This document shows, in pieces, positions 7,735 to 16,163 of a stretch of 32,530 bases of DNA. The DNA lies in NCBI GenBank assembly GCA_012034595.1, contig JAAUPE010000083.1, positions 1 to 32,530 of the forward strand. The letters run 5' to 3'. The DNA is from Calothrix sp. CSU_2_0 (GTDB lineage: Bacteria > Cyanobacteriota > Cyanobacteriia > Cyanobacteriales > Nostocaceae). Every line of letters starts with the position of its first letter. The stretch's first letter is position 1. The translations under genes were made by a program, and so were the position numbers. The notes beneath the pieces are model-generated. The model saw only the letters and a list, made by a program, of their open reading frames with translations, ran no database searches and was not told the DNA's origin.

Positions 7735-8928
7735 TTAAAAAGCTAAGTTATCTAATATATCAGAAACAAAAGTTTTCTCTACAAACTCTTGACTTAAGTA
7801 TGTTTGCGAAAATTCTCTTGATTTTAATGACAATCTCTCTCTTAAGTCCTTTTGCTGCAAAACCCTTATAATTTTTTCGGCAAATTCAATGTCTGTATTC
7901 GCAATTAACAATTGATTTTCATCTGATAAGTTTTCATGAAATATATACTGCGGGGTCGCGACACAAGGGATTCCATAAGTTAGAGCTGTTAAAAATTTAT
8001 TTTGAATCCCACTGACAATTTCAAGAGGGAATATCAGTGCGTCTATTTTCATAAGAGCATTCTCTAAATTGTCTACATAGCCAAGAAAATTAACATTTTT
8101 ATGATGCTGAAGCTGCTTTAGCTTATTATTAGAGATATTACCAATAACTGAAAGAATCAAATCTGGGCTACTCTCGGTCAGCATCGGAAGTATCTTATTA
8201 ATCAATCTATCTAAAGCCAGTTCGTTTGGATAGTAATTAATATCTCCTAAGAATGCTATTTTGTTAAAAGTTGACTCACTGCTATAATACCAACTATTAA
8301 GTTTTTGTATATAGTTAGGTAATATTTTTATTTTTTCTGCTATTTTTTCATCCTCACTACTCAAGTTAGAAATTAGCTCTTGCTTTTCTTGAAAAGTTGT
8401 TAAGAATGTTAACCTAGATTTTTTTACTACATCTATTTCATACTGAATCATTCTCGATAGGTTTTGCTTATAAAAATAACTTCTTAACCAGTTTATATTT
8501 TTAGCAATTTTATAATGATAAGAAACAACGTCAACCATGTCAATAAAAATTGATGGAGTGTTTTCCATTTCTATAACATCAACTGCAGATTGTGCCCATA
8601 AACAAAAAATTAAATCATAATCTTTGGCTAAATGTGCAAGACTTTTTTTGGATGCTTTTGTACTAAATCGTTTTGTTGCACATCTACCTATGACAGTATT
8701 AAAGATTCCTTTAAATCTATAATAAGTATTATTGATATTTAAATGAAAAAGATTATTAACATCGATACATAATTCTTCAAAAAAATCTTTATCTATTGAA
8801 GTGTATGAAAAAATATCTAATTTTCCAATTTTGGACAATGATTTGGCTACTTGATAAAAACGTATAGTTCTGCCATTCCACTTTAAAGAAGGAGTAAAAG
8901 TAATAATCAATAAAATTTTATGTGCCAT
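7735..8928 (-). CDS. GT4-type glycosyltransferase
   Basis: The protein of about 397 residues has a GT-B layout. The N-terminal half starts AHKILLIITFTPSLKWNGRT, typical of sugar transferases that act on exported polysaccharides, and the C-terminal half has IAFLGDINYYPNELAL, NVNFLGYVDNLENALMK, FPLEIVSGIQNKFLTALTYG and IPCVATP. The GIQNK.L.A...G.P segment is the donor-binding region and resembles the Stp1-like branch. I chose ATG 8928 because AAGGAAAC lies just before it; the frame extends 13 codons further without support. It should add a sugar on the cytoplasmic face. Confidence 0.8.
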   Translation of the reverse strand: MAHKILLIITFTPSLKWNGRTIRFYQVAKSLSKIGKLDIFSYTSIDKDFFEELCIDVNNLFHLNINNTYYRFKGIFNTVIGRCATKRFSTKASKKSLAHLAKDYDLIFCLWAQSAVDVIEMENTPSIFIDMVDVVSYHYKIAKNINWLRSYFYKQNLSRMIQYEIDVVKKSRLTFLTTFQEKQELISNLSSEDEKIAEKIKILPNYIQKLNSWYYSSESTFNKIAFLGDINYYPNELALDRLINKILPMLTESSPDLILSVIGNISNNKLKQLQHHKNVNFLGYVDNLENALMKIDALIFPLEIVSGIQNKFLTALTYGIPCVATPQYIFHENLSDENQLLIANTDIEFAEKIIRVLQQKDLRERLSLKSREFSQTYLSQEFVEKTFVSDILDNLAF

Positions 8929-9193
8929 AAATAGTTTCCTTTTTGAAATCAAAAATACAAATATCAAAATTAGAGTTTGTTTGATAAATTACTTCATCAA
9001 AAGGTCGCACAATTCACTTCAAACTAATCATCCCTACAACAGTTTCTATCTTTTCAGACAAAAGTAATGTTTCAAAATATGCCAATTTACAAAGTGAAGC
9101 ATGTCACTCAATACTTCAAATTATGTTAATTCACTAAACCCTATAGTTAATTAAATACATCATAATCTAGTCTTTCAAACAAAGTTTACATAA

Positions 9194-9976
9194 TCAAGCT
9201 TTTGTAAACTTGTTCACGAGTTGCAATAACTTGAAACGAAAATGGGAATTTACACTTAACACTAGATTAAATAAAATATCATAAACATATTGTTGAGATG
9301 TTACCCTTGAACGATTATATAAGTGATGAAGTAATCCTTGCTGTCTGAGAAATTTAATACCCTGCCACCTTAATTTTCCTTTTGCAATCATATGAATATC
9401 TATAATTGGATAAGGATTTAGACTCTTAATAGGCAAAGCATAAAATTTATCATTCAAATTTCTAGCTCGCTTTACCCCACCCTTTTTTTCAATATCCCAA
9501 GCTGATTCACCAGCCTCTAAAACCTTCAAAAGGGTTGATTTCTTCCACAAAGCAACTGTCATAGAAACAAGATAACGACTATTCTTAGGGATTTCACCAA
9601 TCTCCTCTTTTTCGCTTACTAACGCAAAAGGATGGCAAGGAATCAATTTTAAATATCCAGCATCTTTTTCTTGAGCTAACTCAATTAACCTAACTAACTG
9701 AGCCGTATCTACAGAAGTAGCAGGTGGACGATCATCAATCCAGAAAATCAGCCATTCTTCTTGAATAGACTGAACAGCTTTGATTAGATTAGAACTATAA
9801 TCAACATCATCGCCAACTAAAAGTGGTAACACCCTTGAGTCAGAATAACTAGAGTTGTTTGAAACTAAGTAAATAGGAAAAGGGCAGTCAGACCAGTACT
9901 TAAAGAAAGATTGAAAAAATGCTGGCCAAACGTCTTTGTATAAATCACAAGATACAACTAATATTGGTATGTTCAT
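9194..9976 (-). CDS. Conserved hypothetical protein, possible glycosyltransferase
   Basis: This 260-residue soluble protein begins NIPILVVSCDLYKDVWPAFF, with the pattern of a GT-A N-terminus: a beta strand followed by PIYLVSNNSSYSD. It then has WLIFWIDDRPP, where the DD could be a metal-binding motif, followed by LVSMTVALWKKSTL and PYPIIDIHMIAKGKLRW. No family is firmly recognised. Its place between a glycosyltransferase and the Wzx gene supports a sugar-transfer role, but this is inference. Confidence 0.65.
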   Translation of the reverse strand: MNIPILVVSCDLYKDVWPAFFQSFFKYWSDCPFPIYLVSNNSSYSDSRVLPLLVGDDVDYSSNLIKAVQSIQEEWLIFWIDDRPPATSVDTAQLVRLIELAQEKDAGYLKLIPCHPFALVSEKEEIGEIPKNSRYLVSMTVALWKKSTLLKVLEAGESAWDIEKKGGVKRARNLNDKFYALPIKSLNPYPIIDIHMIAKGKLRWQGIKFLRQQGLLHHLYNRSRVTSQQYVYDILFNLVLSVNSHFRFKLLQLVNKFTKA

Positions 9977-10275
9977 TGGTTTAATTCTAAATTACTTGTT
10001 AGTCAATTTAACATATTTTAAGTCGCAATGCTAATTGATTAATTAATCAATAAAGCCTCAACATATTACATCAATATTATAAACATGATTTTTGTAAAAA
10101 ATATAAACGTAATCTATATATATAGAATATTTTTTTGTAAAAATCATCATATCGTTTATAAATGCTCATGTTTACGAAATATTTTTCTCACTTAAATCTT
10201 CAATTAAATACTTGGCATTTTAGTATTAGTTAGTTAATTTTAATTTTTAACTCAAAATATTTGTATTGCTGATTT
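9977..10275. other. AT-rich gap with imperfect inverted repeat
   Basis: No gene is visible. Between about 10081 and 10173, ATGATTTTTGTAAAAAATAT on the left and its imperfect reverse complement around 10128-10147 form a long weak stem, and AAACATGA/TCATGTTT sit outside it. It lies upstream of the minus-strand gene ending at 9194 and so could affect its transcription, but no promoter boxes can be assigned. Confidence 0.35.
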
Positions 10276-11541
10276 TTAGAGCCTAAGAAAGCTCAAGTCC
10301 TTGAGCAAAAGAACAATATACATTGTTGTAACTGCAAACACTTGCGATAAAATTACTGTCCATACCATTCCCATCGAACCGAATCTATGACTTAAAAATA
10401 GAGCTAAAATCAAATTAATTAGCCCAGCACTAATATTAATGATGTTAAAATGTCTATCTAAGCCCAAAGGCAACATCCATTGAACTCCCAATACATTACT
10501 TAATGCTAAGAGAGGAGTTAGAATTAACATAACCCGTAACAAAGGTATTACTGCTTCAAACTTTTCGCCTAATAGAATATGAACAATGATAGGAGCAAGC
10601 ATTGCTAAAGTTAAAGCTAAAATAGAACTACCTATACCCATAAAAAGTAGGCTTAAGCGTGCGAATCTAGCCGCTTTTTTTAAATCATTAGCTAATAGGT
10701 TGCTAATACGAGGAAACATTGTTTGGGTAATGGGTAATAAAAAACTCACTCCTGTTTTACTAATACGTTCTGCCGCACCATAAAAAGCAACTTCAGACGC
10801 AGGGACAATCATTCCTAAAATTAAAGTATTTGCAGTTGTGTAAAGACTGACTGAACCTTGGAAGAAAAACATACTCCAACCCATACGTAACGCTGTAAAG
10901 GCAGAACCTATGCTAGGAACTCGCCAGGAAATTTCACTATACATTCGTATTAACATAACTCCAGCGGCAAATAAACCCGCAATGGCTTGTGCTGCTAATA
11001 CTTTCCATCCTTCATCTGGAGTTTTAATTAGGATAAAGTTACTCATAGATGCAAATGTACAAGTAATTAAATCCACCGTTGCAGGTATTTGCATTCTTTC
11101 ATTGCCAAGAAAGTACCAAATAGGAGCTGTCCCCTGAGCTATTGCAATCAACCAAGCCCAAATTAGGTAATCAGGATGTGTTTTAAAAATAGGTATAGTC
11201 AAGTACATTGATGAAACAACTAACCCCGACCCTACAATTAGTAAACTTAAAGCACCTATAACTCCAGCAACAATTTCTGGAATTTTTTCTGGATTATCTT
11301 GATGACGAGCTATTTCTCGGGTCGCAGAGAAATTAAAACCATAATCCAATATCACAACTAACGAATGGGCTGATGCTTGAGAGAATATCACTAGTCCCCA
11401 GTTATCTGGACCTAATACTCTCGCTAAATAGGGAATAGTAATTAGAGGTAATATATATCTAGCAATTTGAACTGTAAAAAGAGATAAAGCATTTTGAGTA
11501 ACGGGATGTTTGAGTATTCTTGTGAAAATTTGATTAACCAT
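10276..11541 (-). CDS. Wzx-type oligosaccharide flippase
   Basis: The protein of about 421 residues has the 12-14 membrane-segment layout of the polysaccharide flippase/MOP family. It starts with VTQNALSLFTVQIARYILPLITIPYLARVLGP, the classic Wzx opening with P.L.R.LGP, and includes SVSLYTTANTLILGMIVPASEVAFYGAAERI, which is also diagnostic. It moves lipid-linked units across the inner membrane. I chose ATG 11541; the frame reaches a TTG 12 codons earlier. Preceding base composition is less AT-rich than that of the glycosyltransferases behind it. Confidence 0.88.
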   Translation of the reverse strand: MVNQIFTRILKHPVTQNALSLFTVQIARYILPLITIPYLARVLGPDNWGLVIFSQASAHSLVVILDYGFNFSATREIARHQDNPEKIPEIVAGVIGALSLLIVGSGLVVSSMYLTIPIFKTHPDYLIWAWLIAIAQGTAPIWYFLGNERMQIPATVDLITCTFASMSNFILIKTPDEGWKVLAAQAIAGLFAAGVMLIRMYSEISWRVPSIGSAFTALRMGWSMFFFQGSVSLYTTANTLILGMIVPASEVAFYGAAERISKTGVSFLLPITQTMFPRISNLLANDLKKAARFARLSLLFMGIGSSILALTLAMLAPIIVHILLGEKFEAVIPLLRVMLILTPLLALSNVLGVQWMLPLGLDRHFNIINISAGLINLILALFLSHRFGSMGMVWTVILSQVFAVTTMYIVLLLKDLSFLRL

Positions 11542-11688
11542 CAATACCGTCGCCAAATTTATGAACTGGTACAACAATAATTGGCAGGGTGGATGCGCCC
11601 TAGATTGATAACTCTGTGGAAAATATTTGCAAGTAAAGTTGCTTCTGGTTTTTCCGGAAGGAGTTTTCCCGGATTTCTCACAACATTT

Positions 11689-12282
11689 TCAAGTTTCCGG
11701 GGTTCGAGGTAATTTATTAATGGCAATAATTGCGGTTCTAAGACCTGTGGGTAAAAAATAAATACCAGTTAACCAATCTTCACGGGCAAAAGCACCAAAC
11801 GTTGAAAGCAAATCATCGGATGCGGAAGGGGTGATAATCCATAACTGGGGAAGTTCATCCTCCGTAAAAGCTTTGTCATCACGCTTTGCCTGACGTTGAA
11901 AATCATCAATGACATGAAATAATTTAGACAAGCAACTCCGAACTTCGGAATAATTAGGTTGATTGCGAAAAGGTTCCAACAAACATGGTAGAGTCGCAAT
12001 TTTAGCAAAAAGTTCCCACTTTTCAGTAATTATACTAGGTTGTGGTGATGGAGTAAACCAAATATCAATAAATTTTGGCTCTCCAGGAACTTCAAAATTC
12101 GTTCTTACCTCACCCAAGGGAGTTAAAAAAGCTTCAAAAAATTGCTTGGCAAATTGGTCGAAGGGGTTTTTACTCATAGAAATGCGATCGCCTGTATAGC
12201 CCAAGGGCACTATAGAAGGGGAACGGAGCGATAATTTGTCTGTAGTGTTCAAAGTGTCTAACATCATAATTAATTCGCTCAT
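11689..12282 (-). CDS. Cyanobacterial conserved hypothetical, possibly truncated
   Basis: The core NPFDQFAKQFFEAFLTPLGEV, PGEPKFIDIWFTPSP, LPCLLEPFRNQPNYSEVRSC, FQRQAKRDD, ELPQLWIITPSASD and REDWLTGIYFLPTGLRTAII belongs to a family I recall as common in cyanobacteria and unnamed. Relatives usually continue well past PETLWLR, while this one stops right after PRTPET, so it may be a truncated copy. The start is uncertain: ATG 12282 gives 197 residues, but the family usually begins near MSKNPFDQ, at 12177 here. Function is unknown. It is not obviously tied to the polysaccharide genes. Confidence 0.65.
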   Translation of the reverse strand: MSELIMMLDTLNTTDKLSLRSPSIVPLGYTGDRISMSKNPFDQFAKQFFEAFLTPLGEVRTNFEVPGEPKFIDIWFTPSPQPSIITEKWELFAKIATLPCLLEPFRNQPNYSEVRSCLSKLFHVIDDFQRQAKRDDKAFTEDELPQLWIITPSASDDLLSTFGAFAREDWLTGIYFLPTGLRTAIIAINKLPRTPET

Positions 12283-12425
12283 TAGCTTCGATACGATTCA
12301 GTAGGGATGGGGCATCGGGAGATATTAAAAAGTGATACGCCAGACTCGGTTATTGTCAAAATATATATAGTATATTAAATATACCTTTTCTATACCACAA
12401 ACTTAATGTTTGATGCTTTATCTCT

Positions 12426-12686
12426 ATGGAATTCGAGTTCGATGAGCAGAAAAGCGCTTCCAATAAAGTAAAACACGGTATTGATTTCATAGAAGCACAA
12501 GAACTATGGCTCGATCTAGAACGAGTAGAAATAGCTGCTCGTACTGCTGAAGAACCGAGATTTCTTGTAATTGGTCTGATAAACCAAAAATGCTGGGCTG
12601 CTATCATTACATATAGAGAGGAGCGGGTACGAATCATATCAGTACGACGAGCAAGAGACGAGGAAGTAAAAATATATGAAGGCTGA
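12426..12686 (+). CDS. brnT: BrnT-family toxin
   Basis: The 86-residue protein has the BrnT pattern: MEFEFDEQKSASNKVKHGIDFIEAQELW at the start, then EEPRFLVIGLINQKCWAAIITYRE, and the end RVRIISVRRARDEEVKIYE. BrnT is a RelE-like ribonuclease toxin (family knowledge). The stop overlaps the brnA start by 11 bp, with toxin before antitoxin as in known brnTA operons. AT-rich sequence lies upstream, but I cannot fix a promoter. Confidence 0.9.
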   Translation: MEFEFDEQKSASNKVKHGIDFIEAQELWLDLERVEIAARTAEEPRFLVIGLINQKCWAAIITYREERVRIISVRRARDEEVKIYEG

Positions 12687-12900
12687 CAAATTCGATCAAA
12701 AATTCGATTTAGGGGAGGATATAACCCCTTATTTAGATATGAATACAATTCGTCGTCCGGGTTATGAGCAACGAAGGGTAAACGTTGATTTTCCTACATG
12801 GATAATAGAAGCACTCGATAGAGAAGCTGCACGGGTTGGTGTAACTAGGCAGTCGATCATCAAAGTCTGGATTGCCGAGCGGCTCGAACAGCATAGGTAA
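12676..12900 (+). CDS. brnA: BrnA-family antitoxin
   Basis: This 74-residue protein begins with an acidic, flexible stretch (MKADKFDQKFDLGEDITPYLD), likely the toxin-binding part. A ribbon-helix-helix segment follows: QRRVNVDFPTWIIEALDREA, then RVGVTRQSIIKVWIAERLE. BrnA neutralises BrnT and represses the shared promoter. It overlaps brnT by 11 bp, so expression is coupled. Confidence 0.88.
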   Translation: MKADKFDQKFDLGEDITPYLDMNTIRRPGYEQRRVNVDFPTWIIEALDREAARVGVTRQSIIKVWIAERLEQHR

Positions 12901-13010
12901 AATTGGGCATGATATAGAAGTTGTTTTTTTGAGAAGTCTTGATTAAGAAAATTTTGCCAAAAACCCGACTTCTTAAAGCTAACTAAACCGTCTCAACAAA
13001 TCCTCTCATT

Positions 13011-13034
13011 CCCCTCTCCGTAAACGGAGAGGGG
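13011..13034. repeat. Perfect 10-bp GC-rich hairpin
   Basis: CCCCTCTCCG pairs with CGGAGAGGGG around a 4-nt loop. It lies between the convergent brnA and tyrosine-kinase genes and might stop transcription from either side, but no T-run follows. The same CCCCT/AGGGG type recurs at 15676-15700, so it may simply be a dispersed palindrome. Confidence 0.55.
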
Positions 13035-13125
13035 ATGCGTAGCAGGGGTGAGGTTCTGTATTTTATTAAATCCATGTTCCTTAGTCTTTAAGCTATCTAA
13101 CACAATGATTAAATTCGCTCATCTT

Positions 13126-15312
13126 TTACCCAATTCTAATTCCCGGTAACTTCACCCCCTTCCCATCCACCTCACTCTTCTCATTCCCTTTCCTCCCGTA
13201 ATACCCCTTGTTGTAGTAATATCCCGAACCACTATCGACATTCACCCCATTCACCACCATCCCCAACACACGCTGACTCGACTGCTCCAACAAACCCTTG
13301 GCAACACCAACCGTATTCACATTCGCAACACCAGGACGCACCACCAACAAAATCCCATCAGCCATCTTGCCCAAAAGCTGTGCTTCCGAAGCCAAAGTCA
13401 ACGGAGGAGTGTCAATAATCACGAAATCATAATCTTTCCCCGTCTCCCGAATCAACGTAGCCATACTCTGAGAATCCACGATCGCAAGTGGATTCGGGGG
13501 GATAGTTCCAGCAGTCAAAACATCCAATCCATACACCACCTCTTTTGTCAAGTTCACCCACTCACCCTGTCCTACCAAAGCATTACTCAACCCCATAAAA
13601 TTTTGTAATTCCCAAACCTCATGTTGTCGAGGACGACGCATATCTGCATCAATCAAAAGTACCCGCTTACCCATCTGTGCTTTTGCAACAGCTAAATTCG
13701 CAGCAACCAAAGACTTACCTTCACCAGGAACCGAACTCGTGACCACAATCACTCGTAATTCTTTATCGGAAACACTAAACGCCAAATTCGTCATCAGCAT
13801 CTCAAAAGCCATACTCCCCGACGAATAGGGATTATCACGGGCAGGTATTTCTGTAGCCATCTTGCCTTTCTCAGCCAAGTTAGGAACAGTACCCAATAAG
13901 GGATAACCCAACAATCTCTTAGCCTCATCAACATTCTTGAGGGATTTATCCAAAGCTTCCAGCAACAAAGCCGTACCCGCTCCTAATAATAACCCCAAAA
14001 ATCCACCCAAAGCCAAGTTCAAAGGAATCTTAGGTGACACAGGTTTTTCCGGAACCAAAGCTTCAGAAACAATCCGAGCATTCCCGACTTTCTGCTGCTC
14101 CACCACCTCCACTTCTTGCAATTGCTTCTGCACTTGTTGATAGGTAGTCTGAGCAACTTCCAAACGTCGCTCCAAAGCTCGTTGTCGTTGTTCCAACCTG
14201 GGCAAAGAGCGCATCCGGGTTTCATAGGTGATATAAGCATTTCGCAACACTTGCACTCGTTGCTCTGCTGCTAACCTTTCCACCTCAGACTTCACCAATT
14301 CGCCAGTCAAACTCTGCTTGAGTTCACCAATTTGCAAATCTTGTTCTTTAACAGATTCCCCAACTCCAATCACCCGTCCAACTCGCTTCTCCATCTGCTG
14401 CCGAAAAGCAAGTTCCTTAGCTTGCAAATTCCGCACCGATGGATGTTCTTCAGTGAATCGACTTCTGGCAACAGCCAAATCGTCCTGCACTTTCTGATAT
14501 TCTGTCAAGACTTGCTGAATCCCAGGAGTCTGACTTAGGGTAGAAAGTTCAACAGCTTTTTGAGTAGTCAAATCCAACTGTTTCTGCAAAGTCACAGAAC
14601 GGCTTTTTGCTTCCTCCAACATAGCCAAAGCTCTAGTACTTTCCTCGGCAATGTTCCGCATTCCCTCCACCCCAACTTTCGCTTCTTCGGCTAAGGAAAC
14701 CACTTTATTATCGTCTTTAAATCGACGCAGGGTAGCTTCCGCTTGCACTACTCTACCCTCAATCTCCGGCAACTGCTTCCGCAAGAAATCCCTAGCGGCA
14801 GTCACCTCAGTTCGATTGGAGCGAATATTATTTTCCAAATAATTAGCCATCAAGGTGTTGATTACCTTCGCAGTTTCCAAAGGATTAGTACCGCGATAAG
14901 TCAACTCCATGACATCAGTACCCTTAACACTCTTAACTTTCAAATCCTTGAGGAAATCGTCAATTTCTAACGGTTTACCCTTCTTATCCTGCATCTCTAA
15001 CCCGTTAATAATCTTTTTAACGAGTGGATTCGAGCGAATAACTTCAGCTTCCGTTTCCAGAGGATTACTTGTGTTAGTCAAACCGCTTAATTCGCCCAAT
15101 TTCTGATTTAAACCAGTCAAATTGGAAGCTTCGTTTTGCTTGAGCATTAACTTCCCACTTGCCTCATAAATCGGCTTTTGTGAGTAAGTAACAAATGCCG
15201 CCACTCCGAAGACAGAACCCATCACAATGGTTGCCACCAACCAACGTCTTTTGAGAACTAGCAAGTACTCTTGCAAATTGATATAGTCCGTATCTTCTTC
15301 ATGAGAAGGCAT
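13126..15312 (-). CDS. Wzc-type polysaccharide tyrosine autokinase
   Basis: This protein of about 728 residues is a chain-length regulator fused to a BY-kinase. The N-terminal Wzz part begins INLQEYLLVLKRRWLVATIV, with a first membrane segment near residues 25-45. A long coiled-coil periplasmic region follows, then PEKPVSPKIPLNLALGGFLG, with the second membrane segment. The kinase domain has Walker A SSVPGEGKSLVAANLA, Walker A' LLIDADMRRPRQ and Walker B FVIIDTPP, and a Tyr-rich tail SGYYYNKGYYGRK that is the likely autophosphorylation site. It controls polymerisation and export of the polysaccharide made by this locus. ATG 15312 is preferred over a TTG two codons earlier. Confidence 0.92.
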   Translation of the reverse strand: MPSHEEDTDYINLQEYLLVLKRRWLVATIVMGSVFGVAAFVTYSQKPIYEASGKLMLKQNEASNLTGLNQKLGELSGLTNTSNPLETEAEVIRSNPLVKKIINGLEMQDKKGKPLEIDDFLKDLKVKSVKGTDVMELTYRGTNPLETAKVINTLMANYLENNIRSNRTEVTAARDFLRKQLPEIEGRVVQAEATLRRFKDDNKVVSLAEEAKVGVEGMRNIAEESTRALAMLEEAKSRSVTLQKQLDLTTQKAVELSTLSQTPGIQQVLTEYQKVQDDLAVARSRFTEEHPSVRNLQAKELAFRQQMEKRVGRVIGVGESVKEQDLQIGELKQSLTGELVKSEVERLAAEQRVQVLRNAYITYETRMRSLPRLEQRQRALERRLEVAQTTYQQVQKQLQEVEVVEQQKVGNARIVSEALVPEKPVSPKIPLNLALGGFLGLLLGAGTALLLEALDKSLKNVDEAKRLLGYPLLGTVPNLAEKGKMATEIPARDNPYSSGSMAFEMLMTNLAFSVSDKELRVIVVTSSVPGEGKSLVAANLAVAKAQMGKRVLLIDADMRRPRQHEVWELQNFMGLSNALVGQGEWVNLTKEVVYGLDVLTAGTIPPNPLAIVDSQSMATLIRETGKDYDFVIIDTPPLTLASEAQLLGKMADGILLVVRPGVANVNTVGVAKGLLEQSSQRVLGMVVNGVNVDSGSGYYYNKGYYGRKGNEKSEVDGKGVKLPGIRIG

Positions 15313-15718
15313 AAGCAAAGTCTCAATAAACTAACGACAAACTAATAACTAGAATAATAAAAAATCAGACAACATGTTTTTCCTCAAACTAACTTATATC
15401 ACATTATGAGCAAGTGCCAAGAAAAGCCTATCACAAAATTAGAATAAATCTCCAAAATCTCCAAAATAAAATTAACAAATACTCAAAATGAATTTCAAAT
15501 AAACTCTGGAAAAAGAATAAGTTTTTGCCTTTTCACAAAATATATTTGACGCAAATTTCAAGAAAGTGGGTTTCTCGTGAGGGGGAAATCATCAATGAGC
15601 ATGAAAAAATCCTAGAAAACAGCTTTCTTCCACTACGCGAAAGCTATTTATAAAATATGGAACTCCACCTCCTGCCCCCTACCCCGCTTGCGGGGAGGGG
15701 AGAGTTCTTTCTTAAACT
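15313..15718. other. Gene-free gap with one GC-rich palindrome
   Basis: The region is AT-rich and contains no gene I can support. At 15676-15700, CCCCTACCCCGC and GCGGGGAGGGG form a near-perfect stem with a two-base loop, just downstream of the minus-strand gene at 15719. It may help to end that transcript, although no T-run follows. The promoter for the kinase gene should also lie here, but no boxes are clear. Confidence 0.5.
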
Positions 15719-16102
15719 TTACCAAGCACGACCGCTATTTGGATTACGACTAAATTGACTTCTACGAGGATTCTTCACATTTTCCAGAAATGCGATCGCT
15801 CTCTCGATAGCTTTTTGCAATTCGGCTTGATTACTCCTACCTTTAGCAGCTCGCAAACTCTCAGCAATCTCCCTAGCTTGAATCAAAATCTGTGCTTTAT
15901 GTCCAGTAGCATTGGAATTATTTGTCCCAGAACCATTAGAAGTATTACCTCCAGTATTATTGGATGTATTTGTTCCAGTTCCATTAGATGTATTTGTTCC
16001 CGAACCATTAGACATATTGGTTCTTCCTGCATGGGCAGGAGCAACAGAAACAAATAACACAGTGGCAATAATTCCACTCACAAATAACTTACTTCGCAGC
16101 AT
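15719..16102 (-). CDS. Small secreted Asn/Ser/Thr/Gly-repeat protein
   Basis: The 127-residue protein has a signal peptide (LFVSGIIATVLFVSVAPAHA, cleavage after AHA). Five 8-residue repeats follow, of the form TNxSNGxG (about 15902-16021). A helical, charged tail has the segment ILIQAREIAESLRAAKGRSN and ends in RNPNSGRAW. ATG 16102 has a good GGAGG eight bases upstream, so I prefer it to the TTG just before. I do not recognise the family. The repeat is of the kind found in extracellular linkers, and a role at the cell surface is inferred only. Confidence 0.65.
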   Translation of the reverse strand: MLRSKLFVSGIIATVLFVSVAPAHAGRTNMSNGSGTNTSNGTGTNTSNNTGGNTSNGSGTNNSNATGHKAQILIQAREIAESLRAAKGRSNQAELQKAIERAIAFLENVKNPRRSQFSRNPNSGRAW

Positions 16103-16163
16103 CAAAAATTCCTCCGGATAAATTTAGGTTAAGTAAAACTTAATTCAACTCACTTCAATTCAA

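Noticed and set aside
12356-12748. 130-codon minus-strand frame over brnTA
   Set aside because: It is antisense to two well-supported genes with clear family motifs.
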